64,000 bases of DNA, taken from NCBI GenBank assembly GCA_036925085.1, contig JAUPFP010000095.1:454370-518369 (forward strand). The letters are read 5' to 3'. The notes beneath the pieces were generated by a model, which was not told where the DNA came from, made no database searches, and saw only the letters and a program-made list of their open reading frames with translations. The DNA comes from Brachycybe producta. Lineage: Eukaryota > Arthropoda > Diplopoda > Playtdesmida > Andrognathidae. A program made the position numbers and the translations under genes. Below, one piece after another: positions 1 to 10,684 of the stretch. The number at the start of each line of letters is the position of its first letter. Positions within the stretch are counted from its first letter, which is position 1.

Positions 1-84
1 AACCTAACCAATCCTAACCTAACCAAACCTAACCTAACCAATCCTAACCAAACCGAACCAAACCGAACCTAACCTAACCTAACA
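1..84. repeat. Degenerate CCTAA/CCGAA telomere-like array
   Basis: The first 84 bases are almost entirely AACCT/AACCA/AACCG units, i.e. degenerate TTAGG read on the minus strand. The array runs straight into the 16-bp minisatellite at 87-282. The same kind of sequence sits at the centre of the foldback elements at 27.4 kb and 45.0 kb. It could therefore be the apex of another foldback whose left arm lies outside the window, rather than a real telomere end. Confidence 0.75.
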
Positions 85-86
85 AT

Positions 87-282
87 GTGTTTATCACATT
101 TTGGCGGTTATTCAGTTTGGCGGTTATTCAGTTTGGCGCTTGTTCAGTTTGGCGTTTGTTCCATTTGGCGCTTATTCAGTTTGGCGTTTGTTCCATTTGG
201 CTTTTATTCAGTTTGGCGTTAGTTCAGATTGGCGTTTGTTCAATTTGGCGCTTGTTCAATTTGGCGCTTGATCAGCGCCACC
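87..282. repeat. 16-bp minisatellite (TTCAGTTTGGCGTTTG type)
   Basis: About twelve tandem copies of a 16-bp unit close to TTCAGTTTGGCGCTTG. Odd and even units differ, giving a 32-bp higher-order period. It is open in one frame and gives a spurious Leu/Phe/Trp-rich peptide. The same family is present in the opposite orientation at 60370-61110. Confidence 0.8.
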
Positions 283-304
283 ATTGAAACACAGGGATAA
301 GAGT

Positions 305-452
305 TCTCTTATGGTCGTATTCTTAATGATTTTTTTAAGTCAAAGCTAGTGCTAAACTCATCAACTTCTACGTGAAACAATCTATAAAACATTCATGACT
401 TTAGGCTTTAGCACTAGCTTTGACTTAACAATCATTAAGAATACAACCATTA
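305..452. mobile_element. Palindromic MITE, CAAAGCTAGTGCTAAACTC type
   Basis: Two inverted arms of about 50 bp (305-366 and 397-450) share the motifs CGTATTCTTAATGAT and AGTCAAAGCTAGTGCTAAA around a short centre. Partial relatives occur at 5500-5580 and 14636-14745. No coding capacity. Target duplications were not resolved. Confidence 0.6.
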
Positions 453-943
453 GGGCATTGGGACACGGACCACTTTTGAGTGATGTGGAGTTCGTTGCAA
501 GATGAAGTCGCAGGTGGGTGGGGTTTTTGGTAAGACATTCTTTTGCTATGGAAAGATTCTGGACTTTCTGCACATAAGCTGTACACACGCGCCTACTTCA
601 TTTTGCAGTCCAACTCGATCCACAATCTTGAGTGAAGTTACTCAAATGGTTGAGAGTCATTTCTTAAAAGCTGTTTCTCTAAAGATTGTTTCACCTCTTT
701 CAAAAGATTGAGGGTAGTTTCTCAAAAAATTGAGTCACTTCTTGGACCTTCCTCAAAAAATTGAGCGGGCTTCAATAGAATAATTGAAAATATAAAATAA
801 TATTCAAGAGTGACAGGCAGTATGTGGGTCTAGTTCAAAGGAAACCTAAACAAACTTGAAGTTTAATTAATTACAAGAAGCCTAATTTGAAGATTTAAGG
901 AATTTCACTTGGAACTTCATTTAGAACAATCTGAGCTGGGTTC
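453..943. other. Intergenic, nothing recognised
   Basis: AT-rich sequence with short repeats of CTCAAAAGATTGAG type near 640-770. No splice-bounded coding region and no clear mobile element ends were seen. Short open frames here look like chance. Confidence 0.5.
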
Positions 944-1249
944 TAATACCTTCGACGCACATGCACAGTTAAATGCATTTAAATATTAAACACATTCTAC
1001 AGAGCCCTGTGAAGGGCAAACAAAACAATATATCGAATTCAATTTATTCAGTTAATAATCTGAAAATATTGAGTTAATACTTAAATATAATATATATATT
1101 GACATTAAAATATTGATTTAGTATTTCAATTTAAAATATTAATAATAAAGTCAATTTTTATTTGGTTTGTGTCCTTAACTGGATTCCGTATAATCCACCT
1201 AAACACATTTAATTTGAATTCATTTAACTCATGTGTGTACAAGGTATTA
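944..1249 (-). mobile_element. ATACCTTGTACACAC-ended MITE, copy A
   Basis: About 300-bp element with ends of ATACCTTGTAC/GTACAAGGTAT type flanked by TA, as expected for a Tc1/mariner-like MITE. Shared internal landmarks are TTAACTGGATTCCGTATAAT, CACATTTAATTTGAATTCAT and AGAGCCCTGTGAAGGGCAAA. Three further copies lie at 1821-2121, 3117-3413 and 5184-5444. This copy is inverted relative to the one at 1821. The superfamily assignment is an inference from the ends only. Confidence 0.7.
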
Positions 1250-1820
1250 CATAGAAAAAACCTGGTTCAAGGCTACTCAAGAAAATAGAATTATTCTGGA
1301 ATCTGTATTGTAACCCCTGTTTTGAGGTTTATTAAATTATATGTAGATCTAAATAAAATAATTGAAAAATTTATCAACTGATTGTGTGAAGGACTGTAAG
1401 AAATTTTGTATTTAAGCCTAAATTTTGTTTAGTTAAAAACTTCCTTCACAATCATCATTCATCAGTGCTTTTAAAAAAAATTAAAAATGATGCCAATTTA
1501 ATAATTACATTTAAGTTGTTTATCTACACATTTTAGTGGAAGTCACTAAATGACTATAATTTGGTCTGACTAATTTTTGTTTTTATATTATATTTGCAAC
1601 GTTTGTAAATTATAATTGATTTTTTTTATTTCCTTATTTCTTCAACAAAATAATTTTTTTTTCTATTTTGAGCCAATAACAAAATCATTAAAATTACTGC
1701 TTTACGTATAGTGAAGACTCAATATAAATGATGGTCTATTAAGTGCCATTTCATCTTTTAACACACATTATCTTTGGTCAAGAGCTTTAAAATTCTGATT
1801 AAATGACTTTGTGGCTTATT
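1250..1820. other. Intergenic spacer between inverted MITE copies
   Basis: AT-rich unique-looking sequence. No coding exon, RNA gene or element termini recognised. It is flanked by two copies of one MITE in opposite orientation, so the whole 944-2121 interval could fold back on itself. Confidence 0.5.
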
Positions 1821-2121
1821 TATACCTTGCACACACACATGAGTTAAATGAATTCAAATTAAATGTGTTTAGGTGAATTATACGGAATCCAGTTAAGGAC
1901 ACGAACCAAATAAAAATTGACTTTATTATTAATATTTTAAATTGAAAATACTAAATCAATATTTTCCCAATAGTTTATATTTAAGTATTAACTCAATATT
2001 TTCAGATTATCAACTGAATAAATTGAATTCGACATATTGTTTGTTTGCCCTTCACAGGGCTCTGTAGAACAGGTTTATTATTTAAATGCATTTAAGTTAT
2101 CAGGTGTGCACTATAGGTATA
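1821..2121 (+). mobile_element. ATACCTTGTACACAC-ended MITE, copy B
   Basis: Second, inverted copy of the 944-1249 element, with the same internal landmarks (GAATCCAGTTAAGGACA, TTCAGATTATCAACTGAATA, CCTTCACAGGGCTCTGTAGA). Ends are TATACCTTGCACACACACA and a TGTGCACTATAGGTATA remnant. Confidence 0.7.
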
Positions 2122-3116
2122 AGTCTAAAGCGGCGATCACATTGGACAATATTTAAAGCAAGATTGACTTCAATGTGTCCTTAAATTAATTGCAATTACC
2201 AATGCGATTAATACTCTTGCAAGACTTATAGTGATTTCTTGTTCCCCGCACCATCTTACAGAAAATGCTGATCTTCGTTGTTTGTTTTTTTGTTCAAGAA
2301 ACTGAGCAAGATTCAAGACAATACTTGACTTATTTCTTGCAAAGAATTTTGCTAGAAAAATAGCTAGTGTAATGGCCACTTTAATTAGTGAACAGTTCAT
2401 TAGAAAATAATCAAACGAAAAAAAAAACTCAAATTTGTTTCTGAAAAACTTACATAAGAAAAAAAAAACATACTGTGGGAAAATAGTCATTTTTGTAAAA
2501 AAAAAAACGTTTGGCCAACTTGCAAAGATCGCCAGGTGATTCCACTTACTTATCTTTAAGAATTAATTGCAAATTCATATTTTGTATCGATTTGAACGAC
2601 CAATGTCAGGTTTAGGGTGATTAACACTTGATTACACATAATTAATTTGAAAAGTTAGAAATGTTAATGTCACTTTTAAGTTATGCAAAGCAAAAATCTA
2701 ATAATTGGTAAGGGAAATGAATCAAGAATTGACCGTGAAGAAGAAGAAGCAGAAATCAGGGAAATGGATTGTTTCATTTGAGCAAGGAACCCATAAACTA
2801 CCAAGCAGTTAGTAGACCTTTCAGTCTATTAATCATCTTTCTTGTTTGAAATGATTTCTTCTAAAAAATCATTTCAAACAAGAAAGATGATAAATAATAC
2901 ATTAGACTAGGGTAAAAGGAATCACGTAAAATTATTTTTAAATATATACAAGTTTCAAAATATGCTTTTTTTTTGGTTCATGACAGTTTGAAACAAATCA
3001 TCAATATTTTCACTGACTTTCTAAAAGTGAAGTTATTAAAAAATTGCACAAGGACTTTATGAACATTCTGTATTATGCAACAACCACACAATAAAATATT
3101 CACAAAGTTGGGATTG
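2122..3116. other. Intergenic, with one perfect hairpin
   Basis: No gene recognised. The only notable structure is the 25-bp perfect inverted repeat at 2832-2891, listed separately. Poly-A/T tracts cause several chance open frames. Confidence 0.5.
2832..2891. repeat. Perfect 25-bp inverted repeat with 10-nt loop
   Basis: Arms 2832-2856 and 2867-2891 are exact reverse complements (core CATCTTTCTTGTTTGAAA), with the loop TCTTCTAAAA. RNA from either strand would form a 60-nt hairpin of pre-miRNA-like size, but total perfection is more typical of a young palindromic DNA insertion. No target duplication seen. Confidence 0.8.
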
Positions 3117-3413
3117 TAATACCTTGTACATTGCATTTAAATATTAAACACATTCTACAGAGCTCCCTGTTAAGGACAAACAAACAATATGTCGAATTCC
3201 ATTTATTCAGTTAATAATCTGAAAATATTGAGTTAATACTTAAATATAAATATATAAATTATTGAGAAAATATTGATTTAGTATTTCAATTTTAAATTAT
3301 TAATAATAAAGTCAATTTTTATTTGGTGTTCATGTCCTTAACTGGATTCCGTATAATTCACCTAAACACATTTAATTTGAATTTATTTAACATATGTGTG
3401 TGTACAAGGTATA
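3117..3413 (-). mobile_element. ATACCTTGTACACAC-ended MITE, copy C
   Basis: Third copy of the family at 944 and 1821, same orientation as copy A. It starts TAATACCTTGTAC and ends TGTGTGTACAAGGTATA. A 62-aa open frame from 3323 lies inside it and is not a gene. Confidence 0.7.
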
Positions 3414-4439
3414 CATTAAGGTTAGAACTTAGAACTTTATGGGTGAGCACTGAGCAGGCCTATTATCTGATGAATTTAATTCTTAGTTTTCACACAAAAT
3501 CGACAAAATAATTAAAATTTGTCGTGTAATTTTGCAAAATTGTATTACTAAAGATAAAAAAAAACTAATATTTTATTTTTATTTTATAAAATTATAAAAT
3601 AAACTTACCTTATATTTATATAAAAACAAAATTATGAAGAAAAAGAAGACGAAAAAACAATCAATTTACTTAAAAAGAGTTGCTGCATTAATAATGTTCT
3701 CACTTATTATTAATAAATCTCTACTCATATACAGTATTTTTTTAAATAATTCTCAAAGAAAACATTTGTTTAAGATTTAAAAAAGTAGAACTGCCAAACA
3801 AGGTCGACAAAGAAGAAGAAAAACAAAATTAAAATGATCAAATTTAAAAATATATAGTTTTGATATGAAAATATTGTAAATGACGATGATGACGACGAAT
3901 GGATGATGTCTTTTATAAAAATCTCCCCAAAAAGTGGTGATTATTTTTCACCTGCTTTTGAACACAACACTCAGAAGAAGAAAAGAGTCGCCAATACACC
4001 TTAATGATTATTACATCTTGTTTGTTGATGTATCTTATTTTCATTGATATAAATATGAGTAATCTAACTAGGTCATTGAAAGAACAATAATAATAATAAT
4101 AAAAATTGAGTTCTGACGACGATGATGATGATGATGATGATGATGATAGGGGGTTAGGCTTTAGAAAGGATGAGACACCTCAGAAAATTAAACACACACA
4201 CACAAAAAAGAGTTATTAAAAAAGTTTTCCATTCACTTTTAGAAAAAAATAATCAAGAACCTTATTTGAAGTCATAATCATTGTCACGAGTTTAACTTGA
4301 GATTTGTGTTAGTTTATTGTTTTAACTTTTGTTTTAAATAGTAAGTCAGTGAGGTTTTATCCTCTTCTTCATCATCTGATGAATAATTCATTATTACATT
4401 GGAAGTATATAGAGAATAATATATAATATTAAAAAATAT
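3414..4439. other. Intergenic with ATG/GAT microsatellite
   Basis: AT-rich. Contains short simple repeats, for example (GAT)n near 4120-4147 and CACACACA near 4190. No exon or mobile element ends recognised. Confidence 0.5.
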
Positions 4440-4772
4440 ACTCTCGCAGAAAGAGAGATAGATAGAAAGAGAAAGAGAGTATGAGAGAGAATGAAAGAGA
4501 AAATGAGAGAGAGGGAAAGAGAGAATGAGAGAGGGAAAGAGAGTATGAGAGAGAGAGAGAGAGGGAAAGAGAGTATGAGTGAGAGAGAGTATGAGTGAGA
4601 GAAAGAGAGAATGAGAGAGGGGAACGAGAGTATGAGAGAGAGAGAGTATGAGAGAAAAAGAGAGAATGAGAGAAAGAGAGTATGAGAGAGAAAGAGAGTA
4701 TGAGAGAGAATGAAAGAGAAAAAGAGAGAATGAGAGAGAGAGAGAAAGAGAGTATGAGTGAGAGAGAATGAA
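4440..4772. repeat. Long interrupted (GA)n microsatellite
   Basis: About 330 bp of GAGAGA broken by AATGAGA, AAAGAGA and GTATGAGA variants that recur in blocks (for example AAAGAGAGTATGAGAGAG). This indicates expansion of a compound unit rather than a pure dinucleotide. One strand is purine-only over most of its length. Confidence 0.9.
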
Positions 4773-5183
4773 AAAAAAACTAGCTCTTGTGTCGACTTGG
4801 CAACTGAAACATTGGTGTAATTTACTTCTATTGTGTTTTTTTTTTGGTGGAGTTTCTTAATTATTTGTTAAATTAATTTATAAGCAACATTAAATGAATC
4901 TAAAATTACAGATAAAAATGAAAACAATTTTTGGTTTCATTTAAAGTATTGTTTAATAATGTATATCTTATAGTATAATATTTGTGTCTTTGTGATATGA
5001 TTGTAGTTTTGACGTCTTCTTCTTCTTCTTCTATGAATTATTTATTTTGTCAACGTGATTTGTGTGTTTAAAGATGATTAGAAACAATTTTTATTACTAA
5101 ATACTTTTTCACTTGGGTTTTTCTTTTCTGTTTCAATAGTTGAAAATGAGAATTTTAAAAGCATTTTTTTTCAGTCAAGGAAT
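4773..5183. other. Intergenic, nothing recognised
   Basis: AT-rich spacer with a (TCT)n stretch near 5018-5030. No feature supported. Confidence 0.4.
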
Positions 5184-5444
5184 GTAATACCTTGTACACA
5201 ACACTTGAGTTAAATGAATTCAAATTAAATGTGTTAAGGTTAATTATACGGAATCCAGTTAAGGACATGAACACCAAATAAAAATTGACTTTATATAATT
5301 ATATTTAAGTATTAACTCAATATTTTCAGATTATTAACTGAATAAATTGAATTCAACATATTGTTTTGTTTGCCCTTCACGGGGCTCTGTAGAACACATT
5401 TATTATTTAAATGCATTTAAATTATCAGGTGTGTACTAGGTATA
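5184..5444 (+). mobile_element. ATACCTTGTACACAC-ended MITE, copy D
   Basis: Fourth copy, same orientation as copy B but with an internal deletion of about 45 bp in the AT-rich centre (after AAAAATTGACTTTAT). Ends are TAATACCTTGTACACA and GTGTACTAGGTATA. Confidence 0.7.
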
Positions 5445-5947
5445 AGCCTAGTCTTGGTTAGAGAGGCTTAGTTGAGTTCAGTCATTAGAAGAATTTAGAA
5501 GTTAGGGTTGTATTATTAATGATTGGTAAGTCAAAGGTAGTGCTAAACTCGTCAATTTTAGATAAGTAGTTTCACGCATAGGGTGCTTAAGCACCATTTG
5601 AAACTGTCTAAGGGGTGCTCAGGAGTGAGCAAGCTCCCCTTGGAAGTTTTCAATTTTCCCCCATTTTAATGAAAGCTAGAAAGAAGCATTTGCGAAATAA
5701 AATTCCCTATGTTTTGACTGTTTTTTGACAATGTGCACTCGGTTTGCGCTTCCATCTGATTAAGCATTCAATTCAATAAAATACTCAATACTATAACACA
5801 GAATAGATAATTTATAGCCTCTAACAAACACATTAGGTTTGGATTTGTTAAGTATTTTTTTTATTTCGGGATTTTTTTAATTTGATTTGAAGTATAGGCT
5901 ACCATCAAAAATGTTGATTTCAAATGATCCAATCCAATCACTCTTGT

Positions 5948-6112
5948 CCAGAGTTGGCTTCGCCCTTGTTATGACGACTGGCAACTTCTAATTGGCTGGT
6001 TATGTAGTCTGACGTTGAAAAGGGAGGAGCATGTGACGTCAGACTTCATAACCAGTCAATTAGAAGTTGCCAGTCATCATAACAAGGGCGGAGCCAACTG
6101 AAGTTTTGACAT
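5948..6112. mobile_element. Mutator-like palindromic MITE (9-bp TSD family), copy 1
   Basis: Arms GCCCTTGTTATGACGACTGG and the reverse complement, with internal GGTTATGTAGTCTGACGTTGA, define the family also seen at 6779, 35117, 40292, 47754, 51841 and 59039. The terminal ACAGGCAGTTAGAAA is missing, so this copy is internally defined or eroded at its ends. Confidence 0.65.
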
Positions 6113-6154
6113 TTGTCCTTTGCTTTGTGTGTGCTTGAATTCAACTACTATTGG

Positions 6155-6303
6155 TAAGTGGAGACAGCATTATAACAATTCATTTTCTTCATTTCTAGTT
6201 GGTTTTATAATGGTCTGATGTATATTCTCCGCCCTTTTATGAGGGACGGCAATCTCTAATTGGTTTGATGAAAAATCGTTAATGCTGTCTCCAACCGCCT
6301 GTA
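6155..6303. mobile_element. Related palindromic MITE, GGAGACAGCATTA type
   Basis: Outer arms TGGAGACAGCATTA and TAATGCTGTCTCCA pair. The interior shares TCTGATGT, CTCCGCCCTTTTATGAG and CTCTAATTGGTTTG with the Mutator-like family next to it, so it looks like a sister subfamily with different ends. Confidence 0.55.
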
Positions 6304-6778
6304 TTAACTGCATGTTTGATCAGTGATCACACCTCCTTCTTTATATGCTAGGCTCTTAACGAGGTTCTTTGATTGAGAAACGCATTTTTTTTTAATTGCC
6401 TTTGTTTGGCTGCAACAAAATTATGCTTTACTATTTGTCAACTCAAGATTACTTGTCTGGTTATTTTAATAAAGAGCCGTATTTCTTGTAAGTTGCTTTA
6501 ATCTGTTCTTGTACAAAGTTCAACGAAAAATACAAAGTTGATTTTGCAAAGGAAAAAAAAAAAAAGGCTGGAATAAGCCACATATTTTCATCTTCAATTC
6601 TTTTACACTGGGTTCAGACAATTAAAATCCGGGCCATTTAGTGCTCAGAACTCGATTTGTCTGAGCACCGGGACAGAGGTATGAAAACCGGAACTGTTCC
6701 GTGAAAACTAGGACAAATGGGATCCCTACTTATGTCATGGTGCGCAACTTTTTTTGGCCAATTATTTCACAGGCATTT
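6304..6778. other. Intergenic, nothing recognised
   Basis: AT-rich, with a remnant CTAGGCTCTTAAC near 6349 that resembles the end of the TTAA-bounded element family (28065, 55738, 58310). No gene. Confidence 0.4.
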
Positions 6779-6974
6779 AGAAATCGGGACGAACACAAAT
6801 TGGCGCCGCCCTTTTTATGACGACAGGCAACTTCTAATTGGTTGGTTATGTAGTCTGACGTTACATGCTCCGCCTTTTTCAACGTCGAACCACACAACAA
6901 ACCAATTAGAAGTTGCCGGTCGTCATAAAAAGGGCGGAGCCAACTTGTGTTCGTTCCGATTTCTAATTGCCTGT
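6779..6974. mobile_element. Mutator-like palindromic MITE, copy 2
   Basis: 196-bp near-perfect palindrome. It begins ACAGGCATTTAGAAATCGGG and ends with the reverse complement TAATTGCCTGT. Interior TCTAATTGGTTGGTTATGTA. Because the element is palindromic it gives similar peptides on both strands; neither is a real protein. Confidence 0.75.
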
Positions 6975-8250
6975 ATTTTTTCTTCAATTTTAAAAGTGAC
7001 ATTAAAATTTTTTTAAAGCTGTATGTCATCATCATGATAATACACGCTAACATACTTTCCATTTCTTTAAAAATTGCCTCCTAAATTCACAAGTTTGCAA
7101 ATTACTTCCTGATTTTTTTAAACCTCAGGTGGATTACGACTTAATAGTTAGAGGCTATAAATAAAAGGTTTTATTACTAGAGGGGCCTGGTGACGTCACC
7201 GTTGCTTATTGTTTATTTTTTTGGTGTTTAAATAATGATATTTTTACAGTTTGTCATAATCTATTTAGTGTACATTACTAATTTACATCTTTTTAAACCA
7301 TGAAAATTTTAATTACGGTTTAGTGAAGAAAATTTAATCAAACTTAACCTACAAGAAATTTGGTAATAAATAATAATTAATATTTAAACTTCAATTTTTT
7401 ATTATAATAATTATAATGAAATTGAATGCGACCATGTTCAATACAAAAATTTAATTCAGGAAGGAAACTTGTCACTTTTAAGTACAACTTTAACATTTGA
7501 GCAGGTTTCAACATAGAGAAATTCCTAATCAAAGAGGAACTTGCAATAAAATGGGTTTTTAAAATTTTTTTTTACAAAGGAACTCTTACTTAGTTCAATT
7601 ACTAACTTCTGTATTTAAAAAAAAATATTGCTTAAAATAAAGTTAAGCTTAAAACATGACGCAAGACATAACTGTCTACTGTACGTGTATGGAAGAGTTT
7701 TAAAGTTTAGCTTTAAGTTATGTTAAGTCAGTGATTACCTGCATGAAATTTGATTTGTCCAAAAATATGGTCTCTCGTTACTAGCTACCCCTTTAGTGCC
7801 TTTAAACTGAATTTTTTTTTAACGATAATTGAATTTGGAATCGCTTCTTGAATGTCGTTGCCAGATATTAAGGTATTTTTGGTTGCAATATTCTAAAGGG
7901 TTTTTATTTTACACCCTTTTGAATTGTGCTGATTTGCTTTAACCATATTCAAATGTCGTTGACCTCAAAAAAGGGTCTTATTTTTACTAACTACCTCCCA
8001 GAGAATCTTCAGGAACATCGTTCAGCTTTAAGAAAAAAATTAGGTGTATTCTTTATTATGTTTTTCAGGTAATGAGGAATTTTCATGTCAACGTTTCCGC
8101 TAGTCATTTGAGTAACTTTGGAACCGCAAAATTAACCATGTCTCTCATGGTACAGGCAATTCTGGAGTGTGGGTCTAGGTTCTTAAGGTGGTTTGAAATC
8201 GTAACTCAAACTCAGATTATAACGTCTTTCAGGTGCAAACTTGTATGTGT
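6975..8250. other. Intergenic, nothing recognised
   Basis: AT-rich. Contains scattered remnants (TTAGAGGCTATAAA near 7148 belongs to a family also seen at 5815, 22358, 42768 and 62873). No supported coding exon. Confidence 0.4.
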
Positions 8251-8462
8251 TTTAGAAACTAGAAAGATAACTTAATCACTTATATTGATATCTTTCAAAA
8301 TAAGCTTTTTATGTGAATTTGAAAATGCACCCAACTTTAACGAGGCATCACCTGTTCTTTTTTAAAATTAATTTTTTGTGTAAAAAAAGGTTATTTTGAA
8401 AGATATCAAACACATGAACATACCCTGAAGATCTGATTGAGCTACCCTTCTAGTTTCTAAAA
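8251..8462. mobile_element. TTAGAAACTAGAAG hairpin MITE, copy at 8.3 kb
   Basis: Well-preserved member of the most abundant family in the window. Left end TTTAGAAACTAGAAAGATAA, then ATATCTTTCAAAATAAGCTT. Right half GGTTATTTTGAAAGATATCA and end GAGCTACCCTTCTAGTTTCT. The two halves are inverted repeats. About 210 bp, no coding capacity. Confidence 0.75.
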
Positions 8463-9407
8463 TACTGTCTATTTTCTCTTAATTTCGCTCGTGAATAATC
8501 AAGTGTTTTTAAATCAGCTGCTCATAAACCTCCAAAATATTGTGGGGACATGTTAAGAATTTTTGAAAAATTCTTGTCTTTAAACTCTTTTATAAAAGCG
8601 AGTATCACTAAAAACTTGTTTTGTTTGTTTTGGTTTTCCTTGTTTTTGGATTTTTTAGTCTTGTAATGTTTTATTGCTACAAAAAAATGATGTCAAATTA
8701 AAGCATATTTGGCATAATGTGTGTAGTTTTCAGGCATTTAATTAAATGTCATCATAATGCTTAACATTCTAAGAGGTAAGATGTAAAATAACACATCAAA
8801 ATAATGAATGCAAAAGGTGGTTGTAGTGTGCGGGTTAGTTTAATATAAAAGCAAATGATTTGCAAAGTCGCTTTTTTTTCAATGATTACAAAATAAATGT
8901 GGTTGAAATTGACAAGCCAAACCAACACATGAAATTTATGTTAGAAGTTAAATAATAGTGTATTATATGGGGAGTTGATGGAGGTGTGTGTGTGTGCACA
9001 GTTTTTAATTTCTCTATTTAGAAACTAGAAAGTATGTCAGTATTTCCCTTTAAGGGAAGAGTCACATACTGAATAAAATCCCACGGAATTTCACTTTTTG
9101 TTAAGAATTAAACAGAAGCAACGCAAAGGACCATAGAAATATTCTGATTTGTTATTTCTATTACTTATTTCTGCTGCTTTTTCAGCATGTGGGATTTTTT
9201 CTCTTCCTTGGTTCCTTGATTTTTACTGTATGCTATAGGGTATATATTTTCTAGTTTCATATAATAATAATTTAATAATAATAATTTTCTAGTTTCATAT
9301 AAAATTCATTTTACTGAAAAATTTAATTTTTCTGAAATTGATCTGAGACTGGCTGAATTTGGCCTCAGGTTCTCAGAATATTGCAGTTTGCCAGTCAACC
9401 ATAGGTG
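8463..9407. other. Intergenic, nothing recognised
   Basis: AT-rich spacer without gene or element boundaries that I can support. An isolated GAAACTAGAAAGTATGTC at 9022 may be a MITE remnant. Confidence 0.4.
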
Positions 9408-9594
9408 TCAGTAGTACTCATTACAGAAAAAATGAGACTATCATATGACAATAGATTGTTATATCTAGCGCATAATCTTCTAAAAGTCACAAAAGCATAT
9501 TCTGTATTATTACAAAATATTATTATGATAAATATTGTCATTCAGAATAATATGACAGACATAAAATTATAGCACAAGGTGTCGAGAATGCAAC
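9408..9594. repeat. CATATGACAGTAACA-type dispersed repeat
   Basis: Part of a diverged family built around TCATATGACAATA, TATTACAAAATATTATGA and AATATTGTCAT. Related stretches are at 34283-34432, 52765-52975 and 53555-53712. Ends not resolved. A hAT element is inserted at its right side. Confidence 0.45.
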
Positions 9595-9602
9595 ATCATA
9601 AG

Positions 9603-10060
9603 CAGGGCCGGCCCTAGGGGCGGGCGACCTGGGCGGTCGCCCAGAGCGCCGTTCCGAGGGGGGCGCCGAAATCGAGCACATGTCAAATAAAAAATCATGA
9701 GTTAATGACTTATCAAATCCCCAAATTTGAATCGGCAATTGTAAGCGCACTAAAACAGTCATTGCACGAAACAGTCGTTACACACTTTCACTGCTATATT
9801 TTCTTTCCTAATCGGAATTCTCTCCATCGAGAATTCCATTGCCCATTCCCTGGACCTATCGGCTGCTGTGTCTGACTTTGCGAATGCCAAGGCTCGTAAA
9901 GTTCATTTTTAAAGGTGAATTACCCAAGTTTTATTTTTATCAGTTTTGTTTCTAAAGCATTTGTTTGTTAAATTTTATGCTTGTATTGGTGCATTGGGGG
10001 GGGGGGGGGTGCGGATTGTCTGTTTCGCCCAGGGCGCCAAACCACCTAGGGCCGGCCCTG
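9603..10060. mobile_element. hAT-type non-autonomous element with 8-bp TSD
   Basis: 458-bp element with GC-rich inverted ends CAGGGCCGGCCCTAGG and CCTAGGGCCGGCCCTG. It is flanked by a perfect 8-bp duplication ATCATAAG at 9595-9602 and 10061-10068. An 8-bp duplication and CAG/CTG ends are hallmarks of the hAT superfamily. The next bases in (GGGCGGTCGCCCAGAGCGCC) are also partly self-complementary. No transposase frame. It contains a G-tract at 9998-10010. Confidence 0.9.
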
Positions 10061-10684
10061 ATCATAAGGGACGAATGTCACAATTTTATGATTTTCTGTA
10101 ATGATGCTTTCTCATCATTAAAAAATTAATATTATCGTTTATTTTTAAATTGTAATAGGCGGGTTTTTTTTTTGCGGAGTGCTTGTAGCGCCACTGGTAG
10201 CGCACATGGAAAACATCATTGTTTCAAATTTCAATGCCAAAATCACGATTCTTCGTACAGTTTACTATTATTTCTTTTTGTGTCCAATAGAGGGCACCAC
10301 GTCCTTTGTTAGAGGCGTTACTAAAACAACAACATTCAAGAAGAAAGCGTGACTCTTGAACTTCAATTTGAACCCTTCAAATAGTGTTATAATGTAGATA
10401 ACTCATAATGAAGAGTATTAAATAAATTCAAGTATTTTTTTTAATAATAAATACAGTAGAAACCCGTTCAGAGTGTTCAAGAATCAAGATAGTTTTCAAG
10501 TAGCAAGATTCATTCTTGAATTTGGGCCATTAGCCTCTTTTCATATGAGGTTGTCTAGTAAAGAGCTTGCTTTTCGTATTCTACGTTGTGACGTCACAAC
10601 TATGGATAAGGCATGCGATATGACGTCACTGCAAGGCTAAGTCGATAAATAACAGAATAAGCTCGATTGCCTTTCTCCTGAAAG
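10061..10684. other. Intergenic, nothing certain
   Basis: Two TGACGTCA-type sites (about 10590 and 10622) occur in a stretch that may be part of a larger element ending near 10916. No exon recognised. Confidence 0.35.

Noticed and set aside
1..84. Chromosome end (true telomere)
   Set aside because: Units are degenerate and mixed with CCGAA/CCAAT, and the same sequence occurs inside internal foldback elements, so an interstitial origin is more likely.
6717..7062. Open frames on both strands with similar peptides (GTNTxWxRPFYDDRQLLIG)
   Set aside because: They lie in a palindromic Mutator-like MITE; the same peptide recurs at 35.2, 40.3 and 47.8 kb because the DNA repeat is open by chance.
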